The position numbers and the translations under genes are program-made. Shown here in pieces: positions 25,221 to 38,290 of a DNA stretch of 64,000 bases. Each line of letters opens with the position of its first letter. Positions within the stretch are counted from its first letter, which is position 1. The notes under the pieces are model-generated. The model did not search any database and was not told where the DNA came from. It saw nothing but the letters and a program-made list of their open reading frames with translations. This DNA comes from Toxotes chatareus (Eukaryota; Chordata; Actinopteri; Toxotidae): assembly GCA_016801885.1 (NCBI GenBank), contig CM028901.1:13341095-13405094 (forward strand). Reading direction: 5' to 3'.

Positions 25221-27479
25221 CTGTTACTTAACTCCCAGTTGAAAATGAAGAGGAAAATTTGTTTTGGCTAGAGACAAAGTCCCCTTCAGATTCTCACTCT
25301 AATCTTAAAAGATAACCGCTGATTTAACATTGCACTCCCATAAAGTTGTTGGGCTGTTGTGATAGACAGATTAAAAAGAGGGTCAAAAGATGTGTTTTTT
25401 TTTTTAATTCCACGCATCCTACTTTCTTGTCACCTGTAAACCAACAACACAAGATGGTAAAGTTAAACAAATTCAGCTTTATGTCCTGCAAATGACCGCC
25501 AGGCGAGAGCCATACATGATTATCTCGATTTCAGTGGAAACAGAGGCACAGAGTTTACTCCTCCACTCTGCTATGCCAATGAACATCAAACAAAATAAAT
25601 AGAGAAAATACAGATTTTTATATTTGGGAAACAGTGCTGGCTTCAGATGGAGAGGATATCCTTGAGCTACTGGAATCAGCATCAGAGGAGAAGAAGGTGG
25701 ATCAGCGCATCCCCAATACTTGCTTTTGCACAGATGTGGAAGATTTAAAAGTACAGAGGCAAATCAGGGCTGAATCATGGCTGACTGACATCTAAATAGC
25801 TTCCTAGACAACTTCTGATTCTGCACAATGAAAACATGCTGGTTACCCTGTTGTGTAACCGGTGTGATATAGTGATAATCAGAGGCTGTCATCGTGTTTC
25901 CATCTGTAACCCTGAAGAGCTCAGCTGTTCAGAGATCAACCACCTGTCCAATTCTTCTTCATCCCATACAAAGTCAAAACACTAAGTACTTCACTACCTG
26001 TGCACCCAAGTACTTTTACCAACAGCCGGAATTAAAACTACATCTAGAGCTGTTTTCTAGATTTCCCATATGAACTCCAAAGAAGGGCCAGAGAACCAGG
26101 TCCGGACATTGTCCAGAGCTAATTTTTCACACATGCAGAACACACAAACGGAGACTGTTCATGTGAGATGCGTCCACAAATATAGGAAATACTCAGAGGC
26201 GTGGCACTTGGATAGAGTGTGGAGGAGGCAGGTAAGAAACATCGCCAACATGCCCATTCGTGAGCTGTGAATTCTCTGGACAATGAGTGACTCTATTCAC
26301 ACATTGGCTCAATCGGACATTACACAAATTTTGGCAGCGTGATGTCCAGCTCAAATGATTTGGACATTAGCGTTCACGCTCTGGGTAATGTCTAGAAAAG
26401 TTCAGAGCTGCAGTGTCTGTGTGAAAACAACTTAGGATACATAAATGTACCATAAATCTTTAATCAAAACTCAACTGATGATAGACAAGAGCAGACAGAA
26501 TACACAAAATATAGACTGTTTATCCATTAAACCATGACTCTTCAGATGCGCAAGACTGACATTTTTCTACCAACCATGTTGGTACCTGCTGTCCCCGGGG
26601 GGGTCCAGGTGCAAAGTTGTCCCTATTAGATACTATAGCCAAGATAAAAAAGAAAAAAAAGCCTGGCTCTGCACTAAAGATCAGGACTAAAGACCACTGC
26701 TATAAAGTGTTCCTCATTTTTCCTGAGGACCTCAGGGAGCCCCCTCAAGGACCTTAGCGGTCTGTAGCCTTTGCTCAAACACACAAAAGGCCACTGACTG
26801 TGAAGTTTTACAGTGGATCAATTCCTCTCAGTTACTGGCCCTGAGCAGGAGAGAAAAAGGGAGTGAAAAGTAGTCAGAGCAAAAGACAGATAGAAAGAGA
26901 AAGTGAACGAGATGGGGAGGGCAACAGTGAGATAGCAGTTTTGAATGCACTGGAGACCCAAAGAAAAAAGGAGTACAATGGTCTTTCAGGACTTGTCCTA
27001 GTTTGGTTCACTCTCTCTCTCTGTCTCTTTCTACGCTCAAAATAGGAGCAGGGACCGTTCTGGCAAATCTTTCACACTGATCCTAATCAATTGCAAGCCG
27101 ATTCAATTCTTTTACAGACCTCTGATTAACCAGTAGAAACTCTGTTGACACAGCTTGGCACTCACATCTACACTTCTCCTTGTCATTATCTTTCCAAGGT
27201 CTTGCTCTCTCTCCATCTTAGAATTTCACAACTCCTTCTATCCTTTCTCTTCCACCTGTGCTGAATAGACTTCCTTATTTCCCTCGAACAGGACAAGAAT
27301 ATGATTCACTCATTCCCAAGGCTTATTGTTTAAGCTCCTTTTACAAGAATGCGTAAAGAAAATGGTTATCTGCACATGTGATTTCACGGGCACTTGCAAC
27401 TTGCGCTCCTCTCCCACTCCCATCCGACCTACCTCCCGTCTTCTCCTTTATCTCCATCTTCTCTCCATTTTTCTCTTTG

Positions 27480-27700
27480 CCCCCGCGACTCTTTTCGCTC
27501 TCTCGTTCCAGCTTGTTTTAAGAAGGCAGCGGCGGGGCGGCAAATTTTCCCCGAGCTCACACCAATTAGCTATCACGCCGGAGAAATTACCGAACGAGAG
27601 CACAGCAGATGAGAGGAAAAAGTGGGACAAGCTCCTTTTTATAAACACACAGAGAGGCGAGAGGTTTGCATATGTGGGTATCATGTGTGTGTGCGTGTCT
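27480..27700. promoter_or_regulatory. GC-rich island with TATA-like motif inside trio intron 1
   Basis: A short patch richer in CG dinucleotides than the surrounding intron, with a GC box (GGCGGGGCGG at 27531-27540) and a TATAAA-type motif near 27637-27645 readable on either strand. Could be an internal promoter or an enhancer. I see no exon attached to it. Confidence 0.25.
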
Positions 27701-28816
27701 GTGTGTGTGCGCGCGTACGGCATGCGTGTTTCAAATGTTTCTAAGAGGGGATTTAAACAAGCCAAAAACTCTTTTCATTTACACATCTGACAAACAACCT
27801 AATGCTTCAGTTCCCTGGATAATGGACTAATAGACCGCATTTGACTTTTAAAAAAACTTTTATTCAACAAAGTAAAACAGTTCTAGCAAAGGTCAACTGA
27901 AACTGAAGAGTTCTATTTTCACTTCTCTTTACCTACTCTGACACTGACTGTAAATATGCTGTTCTGCTTGACCTGACTCTCAAATATACTGACTGACAGT
28001 TAACTTCCTTTGTGAGAAAACGTGCTCCTTTTCAATTTGGTTTATTCTTCTAAGTAGACTGGAGCTGTACCACAGGTAAATCTTTGTTTTAATGCATCCA
28101 AAAGCAGTGTGCGTGATCTAACTCTGAGCCCAGTGGCCCATAGAAAGATCACCAACCAAGCATCACTATCAGCACTTATCTGCTGGCCTTTAGTCTTATC
28201 TAGTCTGTATCTGGGCGGCAACCTGTGTGTCTGTTTGTGTGAGCTATAGAGGCACACTGATAGCACGGGCCTTCGCCGACCTGGTTTACATAGGCCTGTC
28301 GGTAAAAGACATAACGTAGGTCAGACGGACAGACATGGTGGCTGTTGTTACCATGGTGACAGACTGAGGAACCCAGCATTTTAAGGTGGACATAAAAAGC
28401 AGGATAACGCATGCACCTACAGCAACAGAAAGCTGTCTTTATGCTCTACATTTTTCGTGCAGGAATAAAATATCTACATTCTCTGGATTACACCACTGCT
28501 TGAGCCTGAAAATCTGACATAGGGCTTGGTACATATCCTTAAAGCAAGTAATCATAAAAAATATCATTATGGTATCGGTAAAGAAACTACATGCTAGCAA
28601 TAATATTGACATTTATACACTACTGTTAGAGCCTGTTTTTGTGCGTGACCTACCACAAACCCACCTACCCATCTCCCTCTCTCCTTCGCTACGCCTATGT
28701 ACAAAAACACACACACAGTAATCCCTGAGAATAAACACCAGATTAGATTAGATCAGCGTGTGTAATCCAATGAACTCTCACCTCTAACATGCCTAATGCT
28801 GTTAGAGCTGACAGCA

Positions 28817-28825
<9 letters not shown>

Positions 28826-28849
<24 letters not shown>
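28826..28849 (+). repeat. CA microsatellite
   Basis: About 24 bp of alternating CA following a short TC run, in trio intron 1. Confidence 0.95.
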
Positions 28850-28853
<4 letters not shown>

Positions 28854-29606
28854 CTTGTATTGCTGTCACATAGCTCTGCTCTCAGACACATCATGTATAT
28901 GCTCCTGTTTAAGTGAGCAGATTTGTTGTTAAAACAGTCCTTGGCCAGTCTGCTTTCCCACACACTCCATACCCCCTCTGCAATCTGCTCACTATATTAT
29001 TAATAACATACTGACTTTCTGGTATCACAACTTTGTATACTTATATTTACAGCATTTTATTATGAACATGTACATCTACGGTAATAGTATGACTTCACTG
29101 CAACATAACAAGAGGCCAATGGGCCAATGTTATTCATCAACACTTTTCAAATCACTCCCCAAACTCGCCCTACCTCATTGGTAAGCTGTTACATGCTGTA
29201 CATATTCTTCACACTGCCATTTAAGGCACATCCAGAGAAAGACAAAACTTGTTTGCAAGCATCTGACTATCAGGGAAGTGAGCATTGTTCCTTCTGAAAT
29301 GCAATCTGGAGTTTTTTTTTTTTTTTGTTCTGGTTTAGGGGGTTGTATTACTGTGGTACGCCTGAAAGTTCACACTGACATCATACATGCTTTGGGCTAC
29401 AAACAACTCCAATGCTCCCATTCATTTTTGCTTCATGGCTTTTGATGGCTTCGCTCACCGTGCTCTGATTGAAAAATTACAGCGTTTTGTCTAGCCAGGC
29501 ATCTGTGGGCTGGGTTTTCCGACCATTTCTGCTGCAGACCCCAGCCTGTGAGGTCAGAACATTTTTCCCTCTTAGTCTGTTACCATGGTAGTCCCCAAAA
29601 TCTTCT

Positions 29607-29664
29607 ATTTGCATCAGTGATTTCTCCATTTGCATTAATGACCCTATACCACCTTCATTTGCAT
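29607..29664 (+). promoter_or_regulatory. cluster of three POU octamer motifs
   Basis: Three perfect ATTTGCAT octamers, all on the plus strand, at 29607-29614, 29628-29635 and 29657-29664. The first two starts are 21 bp apart, about two helical turns. Octamers bind POU/Oct factors. The site lies in trio intron 1 about 8 kb from exon 1. Enhancer function is inferred only. Confidence 0.4.
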
Positions 29665-32600
29665 GGTGCGAGATAATTTTGCAACTGATTACTTCCCGGT
29701 CTGCTTTTGTAGGAGTGCTTATCAGTTTTCAAGATCTCATGAAATTTCCTCATTTAACCTCTGCGAGGTTGATTCCAACCACCAAACCTACTGTGGTTCA
29801 GACAGGAAGCTGTTACTGCCGTACCGCCACCATAGGAAATTTACCTCTTGGCTCACGTCATGACATTAATGGTACTGCACGTTCAACGAAGGATAAAACG
29901 AAGCAGGCAAACCCTGACTTTTCACACTGGAGGACATCATTGTTACGCCAAAGTAAACCTATCCCAGATGACCAGTCCTTACTTGCTTGTGTCAGCTTGG
30001 CATCGGGTTTACCACAAAATTGTGCAACCTAAATGTTTCCAGAGAAGCTTAAAGCTTTTATAATCAATATTTTGGTTTCCCCAGAGTGTTTTAGTATCTT
30101 TCAGCTCATTGTTTTGGTTTTCTTAACCTGCAGCTGTTTTGCTTCACTCTCACAGCTCTCATAGCAATGTTTTTGTCAGCAGCATGCAGGTATTTGCAGT
30201 GAAAAACCTTAGCACACTACCTTATGTCTGCACAGACAAAGTTAGCTACTACCTGGTGAATATAGTGAAGCACTGAGCCGCTAAAAAGACACATTTTTCC
30301 AATGCAATTTAGAAGAGACCAAAAACAAAGCTAAAAGGAAAGTGAATATTGGACTTGTATTGAGCAACTGGCAAGAAACACAACACCAAACCAACACTAA
30401 TATTGTTATGTATCTGATGAATGTGTAAACAGGCAATTATTTGCTAACACATTCACTGTATTAACTAATAGTATCAAGCAATAATAAGTCAGAGGCATAT
30501 TTAACTGCCTCCAGTTGGCAAAAAAAGGTCAGTGCAGGTTTAAAGAAACTAAAAGTAAGAAGTGCTGAAGTGTATTTTCTTTCCCCTATCTTCACAGCTG
30601 GTCTGACATTTGTAGCTTCTGTTATGTCTGTGCTGTGATTCTTGTTTGTTTGTTGTTTGTATGACTTTTGGAACCTGTCCCTCTTTCAGACTATAATAAG
30701 CTTTATGAGTGGGCAGAGTTTCTGTCACATGATGTGGAGTAACAGTGAGTATTCTACACAGTGATTTGTCAAACATAACCTTGGATGTTTTTCCTTCCCA
30801 TTCAGGCACAAACAGCCATTTCACATCAGCTGTGTCACAGACTGTGTGCGCTTTCCTGATCTGAAGTGTCATTCCTCTTAATGAACTGAGAGACTGGCAA
30901 CTCTATGTGTTTATATGCTAATGATTTACCAAAACTTTGCTCCTACTGACACGGCCTCAAACAGATTATAATTCAAACAAGGAAAAAAAAAAAATCACAA
31001 TCCTCCCACTCAAACTGACTTTGCAGCAGATTGCGGTGCTTCTGCTTTGTCTGATAGCTGTAATCTGCTTTAAAATTTAATGTACCTGCACCTGTTATTA
31101 GGGATGAGAAAGATTGTGTGTTTACACAGCTACTCATGGGAAAACAAGAGCAATTTCAATAATTTACTTTTTGCTGTTTACAAACCAACTGATATTTTCA
31201 AAAATGTACGGCAATTTTTTCTGCAAAAATATTATGAGTATGAGAGACAGAGGTTGTAACAGTGTCAGCAGATAACTGACAATTATATTATTTGGAATAC
31301 TTTTATCTCCAAAACAAACCATTTTTTATGTTGACAAAACCCCTCTAAATTTCCATCCTTATACACATATATAGATGTTTTTGTCAGTGCCACTAATGGT
31401 TTCCAAGTGCCTGAGCTGCTGGTCTTGTTGTTGTGCTTCATTTTAAGGGATGAATGCCTTTCTAACTGAAACATCACATTTTAATGCCACAGTAAAAAGG
31501 AACAGTTCGAGCGGAAGGGATGTTTTTTATCCCCATGTTTTAGCTTAATCTCCAGCCCTTTCTAAAAAAGTTTTTTTTTTTTACCCAGCCATCCATTTGC
31601 TCTTGACTGAAGCTGTCTGGCTAAATAAAAGGCTAAAATCTCATAACCATCATCTTTCTCTCCAGCTGGCTTTTATTTATTATATTCTTGCCGCTCTTTT
31701 GCACAAGAATACGGTTACTTAGAGGTGTGTGTGTGTGGTACCGGATATTTATGTGCAGATGGGTAAAAATGGCCACTGGCTGTGTAAAAGAGTGAAGGCA
31801 GTGCACTGTGACCTTAACAATACAAAGACGGGGAGAAGACGAGGTGGAGGGAACAGAGACGGGGTCAGTGAGAACGGCAAATATGAGACAGCGTTCATGT
31901 GAGTAAGTGTGAAAAGCAATTGAGAGAGAACAGCGGCTGCCCATCCCAAAGCCCCTTGTACTGGGAACCACACGATGCTGAAAAGCATTACCCTCAATCA
32001 CTCAGCCTGAGCCTCTAAAAAATGTGTCTTTCAAGTGCACAGAGTTCTGTACACTCAGGCCAGTTTTCAGCTAAATTCTGCTCATTTTCTGTCCCTTTAA
32101 CATCTCTGGGTAAATTCTGCCATTCTGGACAGGGATGGTTCTGATAGCTGGTTTGGATCCGGTTCCAAGTTGGTAAAATACCCATATTTGTTAAGCTCCA
32201 GCTCCAGCCAACAAACTCCTTATTGAATCTTTCATTACTGTTCTCCACAGGAATTGACAAATGCTGCTATTAACGACAAACATGTTGGATCGGCTTAAAC
32301 GTTTCAATTCAATAAAAGAACTGCAGAATTAAATATCTGCGGGAGGACATTGTCGATGGAGGGAGGAACAACAAGTCCTCCAACATGTTAAAGCAGGAAC
32401 TTGTTCTCTTCTTGATACGGTAACTTGAGAAGGACTGGTGCTCGGCCTCAGCCTACCACTGGTCTTATGCTGCGCTGTGTGGCCTGTCAGAATCTGTGAC
32501 AGGCAGCAGAGCAACAACAAGCTCACCTTCAGGTAACGTTAAGAAGATTGTGCAGGCAAAAACACTAATTTAGTGAATTTATTTTCACTAAAAGATAAAG

Positions 32601-35600
32601 AAGAATTAGCAATATTTTATTGTGTGTTTTTTCTTCAGCTTCTATAGCTTCTGCAGCTGCAGCACAACCCCCAGTGAGCAGCGGTTTTTCTTAACAACAA
32701 ATATTAAAAATGAGTCATGACAGAGTTACTATATGTCACAGAGCAGTGATAGAATAGGTGGCAAAAGCCCTACAATTCAGCACAGAAGCAGTATGGTTTA
32801 GGTTTAATAGTTCAATAGTTAATTACTCCAACATAATTACCACTGAGAGAAAATAAAGACAGTACATTTTTAAATGCTTACTAACTACAAACAATTTAAA
32901 ATGACTCCCTAAGGAACTCGAAAAGGATTCAAATTCAATATAATGCTACTGAACTCTGTCCCTAATAGTGGACAATGTTGCAAATCAATAAGCACAACGT
33001 CTTTATGATGTGGTAAAGTAAGTTCATTTGTCAGTTTTATAATTTCCTGGAGTTGGCTGAAAACAGGCACTCCTCAGTTTCTCAGAATTTCTCAATTCAT
33101 TTTCAAGAAAATTAGCTCTATCATAAAGACTGTTCCTCTGCCGCTTTGATTTTGACCACTCTTTCCTTAAATCTGTCTTTCACAAGCCCCACAACTTTAT
33201 GGAAATGCACCGCTAAATTGCTGGAGGACCCCTTTAAAGTCACATGGGTTTTTGACAGTTGGAGACTAAGGTTCAAATACCATGTTTCATACTTGTTTTA
33301 TTGGCTTTTTTTCTATAATTATGGGTTTTCAACCACCTGTCAAATACAAAGCAAGAACAAAATCTATGTTGTCGATGCAGCAACAAAATTAAGTGACAAC
33401 AAACCTAGCCTTCATTCATTCATTTGTATTAATCTACGAAGCATCAAATCCTCTGTTTACTTCCATCCCATGAACATGGGATGATAAAAGAAATCTGCTT
33501 TGTACAGCAATAGGCTTTAGCCTCTGCTCTGCGTCTGACTTGGCAGCTTTAAGCCTGGAGGAAGCCTTTACTGAGGGACCTCAATCAGTCTCCATCTCCT
33601 GGATCGATATCCATTAGTCTCAGAGTGCGTGTGTGCATGTGTGTGCATGTGTGTGTGTTTTCAGACCTCATCCTGGGTGAATGAGCCTGAGTCATAAATG
33701 CAAGCTCTGGATCAGATTTCTCCCTCGCTCTCCTGCTTGTCTGTTTCACTCACTTTCTCGCACAAACACACATACACACTGATGCTCATTCAAACATACA
33801 GACCAACCTTATGAACGACATGTTGCTACCTCTCAACATCCATTCACGGAGGGCTGGCAGTGCGGATTGCATTTATTTATTTTCACTGTGAATAATACCC
33901 TACAAGTAATATCTGTATGAAATCAACACTAAATCAGCCTCTTAGTCATCACTGTAGCCAAAGATGTGTTTGGCGTGGAATTACTTGATGACTGACAACA
34001 TGCCACAACAAAACTGCCTCTTTTGGAGCTCTGAGGCCTAGGTATTAATTCAGAGGGGAAGCTTTTTTTTTTTTTTATTAGTTGTCATTTTGCATCAGGG
34101 CGGAGAGGGCCAACACGGCACGACAAGACTTAGAGAGGGAGGAAAACATGAAACAGACATTGGCGAATCGACGCTCAGACACCAGACAAGCACACAGAGA
34201 GCAGCAAAGAAAACAAAGGAGGAGGACATGGGAAAGACACAGAGACCAACGCCAAAGGATGGAAAAAGAGATGAGGATGGAGCTGGGGATGGACGGGGAA
34301 AAAAGCGTAGCCTGTGGCAAGACACTCAAACCTGTGCATGTCAGAACAAGATTCCCAGATCTATGAGGAGGAAGTTCATGAGCAAAACAAAGAGGAGGGG
34401 AGCCTGAATGTGACATTCAAGCCTCCTATAGTGATTACACTACTGGTTTCACTACTGAGATGACTGATTCAGAGCAAGGCCTTCAACAAGGATGCTCCTC
34501 TTAAAATTGTTTTTGAGCCAACCGGGGTTGATAAAACTTTGAAGAACTAGTGATTATGTACAATATGAACCAGAAATTGTGCTCACAAATGAGCACAAAA
34601 AGTGTTACTGCAAGTATGTCCCCTGTAGCTACACAATGTTTGGAGACAAAAGACAATAGACTTCATGACAAAAAAAAAGTCCCATCACTGTAAGCCAAAT
34701 CCAATCTTATATTTACAGTAAATATCTGTCCATAGCCATCATTATCTCATACAGTAGGTGGTCTTGTCAATCACTGGCCTGTTGTGCTCAGTGACATCTG
34801 CACACCACCGACAGGGCCAAGAACTCTCTGGGGGGTAAAACAACACTGTAGCAGCATCCAACAACAAGCACAGGTCAACAATACCACCTAAAAAAATGTG
34901 GGTCATATTTAACATAAAAGTCTGTGACTGCAACACAATTAGTAACACACAACACAGTTATCAGTGCTAAGTATAGTTTTTAGAACTTGTAAAGAAAACA
35001 ATAACATATGCTCCCAAAGGAACGCCATATAAGAGAGCAGTTTCTGACAGCATTTTATCAATACATCAATAATTGCAGTTAAATTCCAGCAGGCCACGTT
35101 TAGCATTAAGTATAAAAAACATGTGGATTTGAAAAAGATACACTAAGATGGGTAAATGTCAAGCTCAGGTTAAGATTGTGGTTTACATTAGAGAAAGTTG
35201 TGATTAAGGTTAGCGTTTGAATGGAGCCAGGACCATTACTGTGATGACTGAGAGTGCCTCAAGCACAGACTGGTCTGAAATTTAAATTATATTTATTTAA
35301 CAACCAGTGTTAAAATATTCTTATGATTTAACAGTGCCAGTGGCAAATAGTGGCAGGAAATGATCATTCATGATTCTTTAAGTGCATGTTTGTCATCTAC
35401 AGACACAGATTTGCTTTCATTTTATCCACAATTTCTGTCTTAATTCAGCTGTGGTTGAATCCCCACTGCTAGAAAAATGTAAGAGCAACAAAAATTAATT
35501 ACCTGTGTCATTGTGTCTCTCAGACAAACAAAGTTAATATACACAGTTTCAGGATTATATTGGTAAATAAAGACATTTCTGTACTAAAAAACCAACACTG

Positions 35601-37865
35601 CAGCAGATGGTCTTGTGGTAATAAGAAAAGGGGGCATATCAAAAAGAAAAAGTTTAATTATACAACAAATTTGTAACAGACCTGATTAACAATGAAGCTG
35701 AGTGGCTACAGCTGTGCAGCATCAACTAAACACACAAAGTGTGGTTGCACGTGAGTTACAGGATGCCTCTCGCTCCTCTCCCCAAGAGGAAGCCATCAGA
35801 ACAGCTCAATACGAATGCTGAACTTCATTCTGTGGCTTATTATCTCGCTAGACACAAAACCACAGGAGCCAGAGGCTGGATGTCAATACTCTGCATTCTC
35901 GTCCTTGTTTACACCCCTCTAACTGTACTTCAAAATCTCAGTTCTACCACAGTGGTCCCACACATGGCAGTGTACTAGCACAGCCAGTGATTTGGCTTAT
36001 GAACAGCAGACACACAGTGAATTACAATTATCTGCTGTTTATTTTCTCTTATATGCCACCGTGTAATATTTGTGTATCACAAACCTATGCACATATCACC
36101 AGGAACAACTCACTGGCACCAACCACTTTACATATACACAAGTCGCTGTTGGTTCAATTTATAAACATATACACGGACAGTAATTCATACATGCTACCAA
36201 AGCAAATGGAGCAGACATGACATCAGGCACTGGATCTGATTCGCTGCCTGCAGTCAGCGAACAGAGCTAGAGGGTTATCTGGCATATCCCAGTGCAGCCC
36301 ACAGGCTCATCAGCTTGTCCAAGACTGACCAGCAGACAGGCTTTCGCCTATACGATCAAAATTTCATTTAACTGTACTGCAGAAAACACCACTTAAAAAT
36401 ACACTGTTAATATATGTACCAACTGTATAAATGTTTATACTGTACATTAAGTGGAGGTGTGGAAATGAATATCAAACAAGCCATCTTTTCACATGCAATG
36501 TCTGCTGGGTAAAATTAAAATTCAAACTTTATTTCTGAAACCCCTTAAATCTCTGCTAGGACCCCTGGAATTCACAGTTTATGAGCCATTGTTGTGAAGT
36601 CACTGTAGGCCCGTGTTGGGACTTCAAGTCACAGTCCTTGCTGACAAATTAGCCTACTTGGCTAATATTAGCAATCAGTACATGCAGCTGGGTTAGCCTT
36701 CAACCATTGTCTAAACGCAGCAGTGTAGTTGTGTGTGAATAAATCAGTGTCACAGGCTTGGTGGAGTTTTTACCACAACCAGAAAACTGTGATATGAAAA
36801 AGCAGTCTTTTGGCCTTGGTAGCTATGTTACAAAGCTAGCTTATCCTGCACAGTGCACACCCAGGCTATCTGTACCACGCCATGTATTGTTTACATACCT
36901 TGCACGGTTGTGCCAGTTTTTTGATCTTGCTAACAGGGCGGTGTACAAGAAAAAGTGGGCACACTGTTATTGTGTTTCTACTTAATACATTTATCAGCTG
37001 TTAAGATCCACACTAGCTTTATCATCTCACTACTCAGCTAGCAGTGCTAAACTAGCTAGCATTTGTTAGCAGGCAGGGTTCACCAAATCTGATTCAGGAT
37101 TCACTAGCTCACTGGCTAACATTGGAAGCTAATGTTGGAACTAGTTAGTTAACAGACAAGCCCATAATCGGACAGCCGTGACCTGCTTATTTTTCTGGTT
37201 TCAACTAAATCTCCAGTCACCACACTCGATTTGGACAAAATATGTCACCCATGTGTCCCTTTTCATAGTGTATTAATTATAACGACAAAAGTCCCTTTGA
37301 TCCAGCTGTCGTGTCGGACTTGAGCTGGACGGACAACACACATTTGCGGTTGCTACGATTATGCCTTTCTAACGTTTAGTGGTTCCAACATACATTTCAC
37401 ACCCCTATTTTGAAAGCACAGAGTGGCGTTAGAGAGTTTAAGTGGTGTGAGGAAATGGTCAAAACCGAGAATAATGTATTCTGAAGGGAAGTACAAGGAA
37501 AGCTATCCAAGGTCTGCCACATCAAAGAGACATGTCCGAAGATGGAACTCGGACAATTAGCGCTTTAGCTAACGCTGCCTGGCTGCACAGTCTGGATGGG
37601 GGATTTCGTGTAGTTAAGAGAAATACATCCAAGATACCAATTTTAAGAGATTTCCACAACTGTGTTGGCCATTGCTAATTGTTGTACACTTCGTTTATGA
37701 CAACCGTTATGTGATTAACTGGATAAAGCCTACCCTATCCTTCACTGTCTGAGCCCCCAAACAGACAACACTGACGGAAACAATGTCCCTCACGTAGCTG
37801 GACCAAAGGGAGCAGCTCCCAGTAGAGCTCAGTCCGACCTCTCCCACTCATTTTTTGGGGCTTAC

Positions 37866-37935
37866 CGGTCTTCATAAACGGCGCTATGTCGCTGGCGTCC
37901 TTCGTCGTCTCCTCCGCTCCTTCCCCGGAGCTCAT
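37866..37935 (-). CDS. trio: trio coding exon 1 (start codon, residues 1-23 plus one base)
   Basis: ATG at 37935-37933 sits in a good Kozak context (GCAGCCATGA). It opens MSSGEGAEETTKDASDIAPF, which matches the end of the mammalian N-terminus (EGAEEAAKDLADIAAF) but lacks its long Gly/Ala/Ser-rich leader. The open frame extends 21 codons further upstream, but without another ATG (its first codon is TTG), so this ATG is chosen. The donor is CG|GTAAG at 37865. The codon split G|GT joins exactly to exon 2. Confidence 0.92.
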
Positions 37936-38076
37936 GGCTGCCTCAACCCGAACCTGGAGCTCAGTGTCTCCCAAGTAAATCCTCCAAAAAATCGTCAAAA
38001 AGATGGCACCAAATCACCTCTGTCCGGACAAAAGCGTCATTAAAGACACACGGACGGTTACGGTGACTCGTAGACG

Positions 38077-38103
38077 CTAGCAATGCCATCTGCAGACCTC
38101 CAT
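38077..38103 (-). promoter_or_regulatory. possible uORF in the trio 5' leader
   Basis: ATG at 38103 opens an 8-codon frame (MEVCRWHC) ending in TAG at 38077, and a second ATG overlaps it. The start of the uORF lies inside the YY1-like motif, so whether it is transcribed depends on where transcription begins. If it is, it could dampen translation of the main ATG at 37935. Confidence 0.3.
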
Positions 38104-38290
38104 CTTGGGGTAACGTAATTGGAAACGATCAGCCGGGGGCACCGGGTTCCTCCTCGGAGTGGAGCCGAGGGGAGACTCGCTGTAGAGCGGAGGAGGGGGC
38201 GGGAGGGGCCGGGTCGCTGCTCGGTGAATCTCCGTAAGCTTTCGGAAATGAGCAGACGGTGGGTCATCAAGGAACGACGGCGGTCACTGT

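Larger units (their letters stand above)
9549..37865 (-). other. trio intron 1 (about 28.3 kb), no coding sequence recognised
   Basis: I found no open frame resembling a known protein here. The short frames are in simple repeats or have no recognisable family. Content: dispersed repeat copies at about 10141-10510 and 21006-21350, two adjacent short inverted-repeat elements at 12282-12910, CA tracts (13921-13965, 28826-28849 and others), a possible SINE remnant near 23340-23450, a retroelement-tail-like motif at 25173-25220, a GC-rich island at 27480-27700 and three POU octamers at 29607-29664. Large first introns of developmental genes often hold enhancers, so conserved elements are likely, but I cannot test conservation. 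Confidence 0.8.
1..38103 (-). other. trio: trio gene locus, 5' part (triple functional domain Rho guanine nucleotide exchange factor)
   Basis: Eight coding exons on the minus strand join in phase into residues 1-380 (1140 nt). Order: short acidic N-terminus (1-23), Sec14/CRAL-TRIO lipid-binding-like domain (about 40-185), then the start of the spectrin-repeat array (from about 190). Known of the family: TRIO activates Rac1/RhoG through GEF1 and RhoA through GEF2, and acts at the plasma membrane and cytoskeleton in axon guidance and cell migration. The GEF, SH3, Ig and kinase modules lie beyond the left edge. It is called TRIO rather than the paralogue kalirin because residues such as KWDSIKPLLKILQESFP and DLEGARRMIEEH match TRIO as I remember it. 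Teleosts can carry trioa and triob; I cannot say which this is. It is divergent to cfap90. No frameshift or premature stop was seen in the exons. Confidence 0.95.
37840..38290 (-). promoter_or_regulatory. trio: CpG-rich trio promoter and 5' UTR region
   Basis: GC- and CpG-rich DNA stands out from the AT-rich surroundings and spans trio exon 1 and its upstream side. It holds an Sp1-type GC box (GGGGGCGGG at 38195-38203). At 38099-38108 the minus strand reads CCAAGATGGAGG, which resembles a YY1 element of the kind that often marks transcription starts. No convincing TATA box was seen. The start site is inferred, not shown. Confidence 0.6.

Noticed and set aside
28347..28360. RFX-like palindrome GTTACCATGGTGAC in trio intron 1
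   Set aside because: It resembles an X-box but is far from any promoter and has one mismatch. A single such site is expected by chance in this much sequence.
29663..30063. Overlapping open frames of 66-117 codons in trio intron 1
   Set aside because: No recognisable domain, no splice context, and several overlapping frames of similar length. Most likely chance.
34082..34416. Highly charged frame rich in Arg, Glu and Gln
   Set aside because: It reflects purine-rich sequence. Equally long frames exist on both strands and none resembles a known protein.
37936..37998. Longer trio N-terminus starting 21 codons upstream
   Set aside because: The upstream first codon is TTG, not ATG. The first in-frame ATG (37935) has a good Kozak context and starts the conserved segment.
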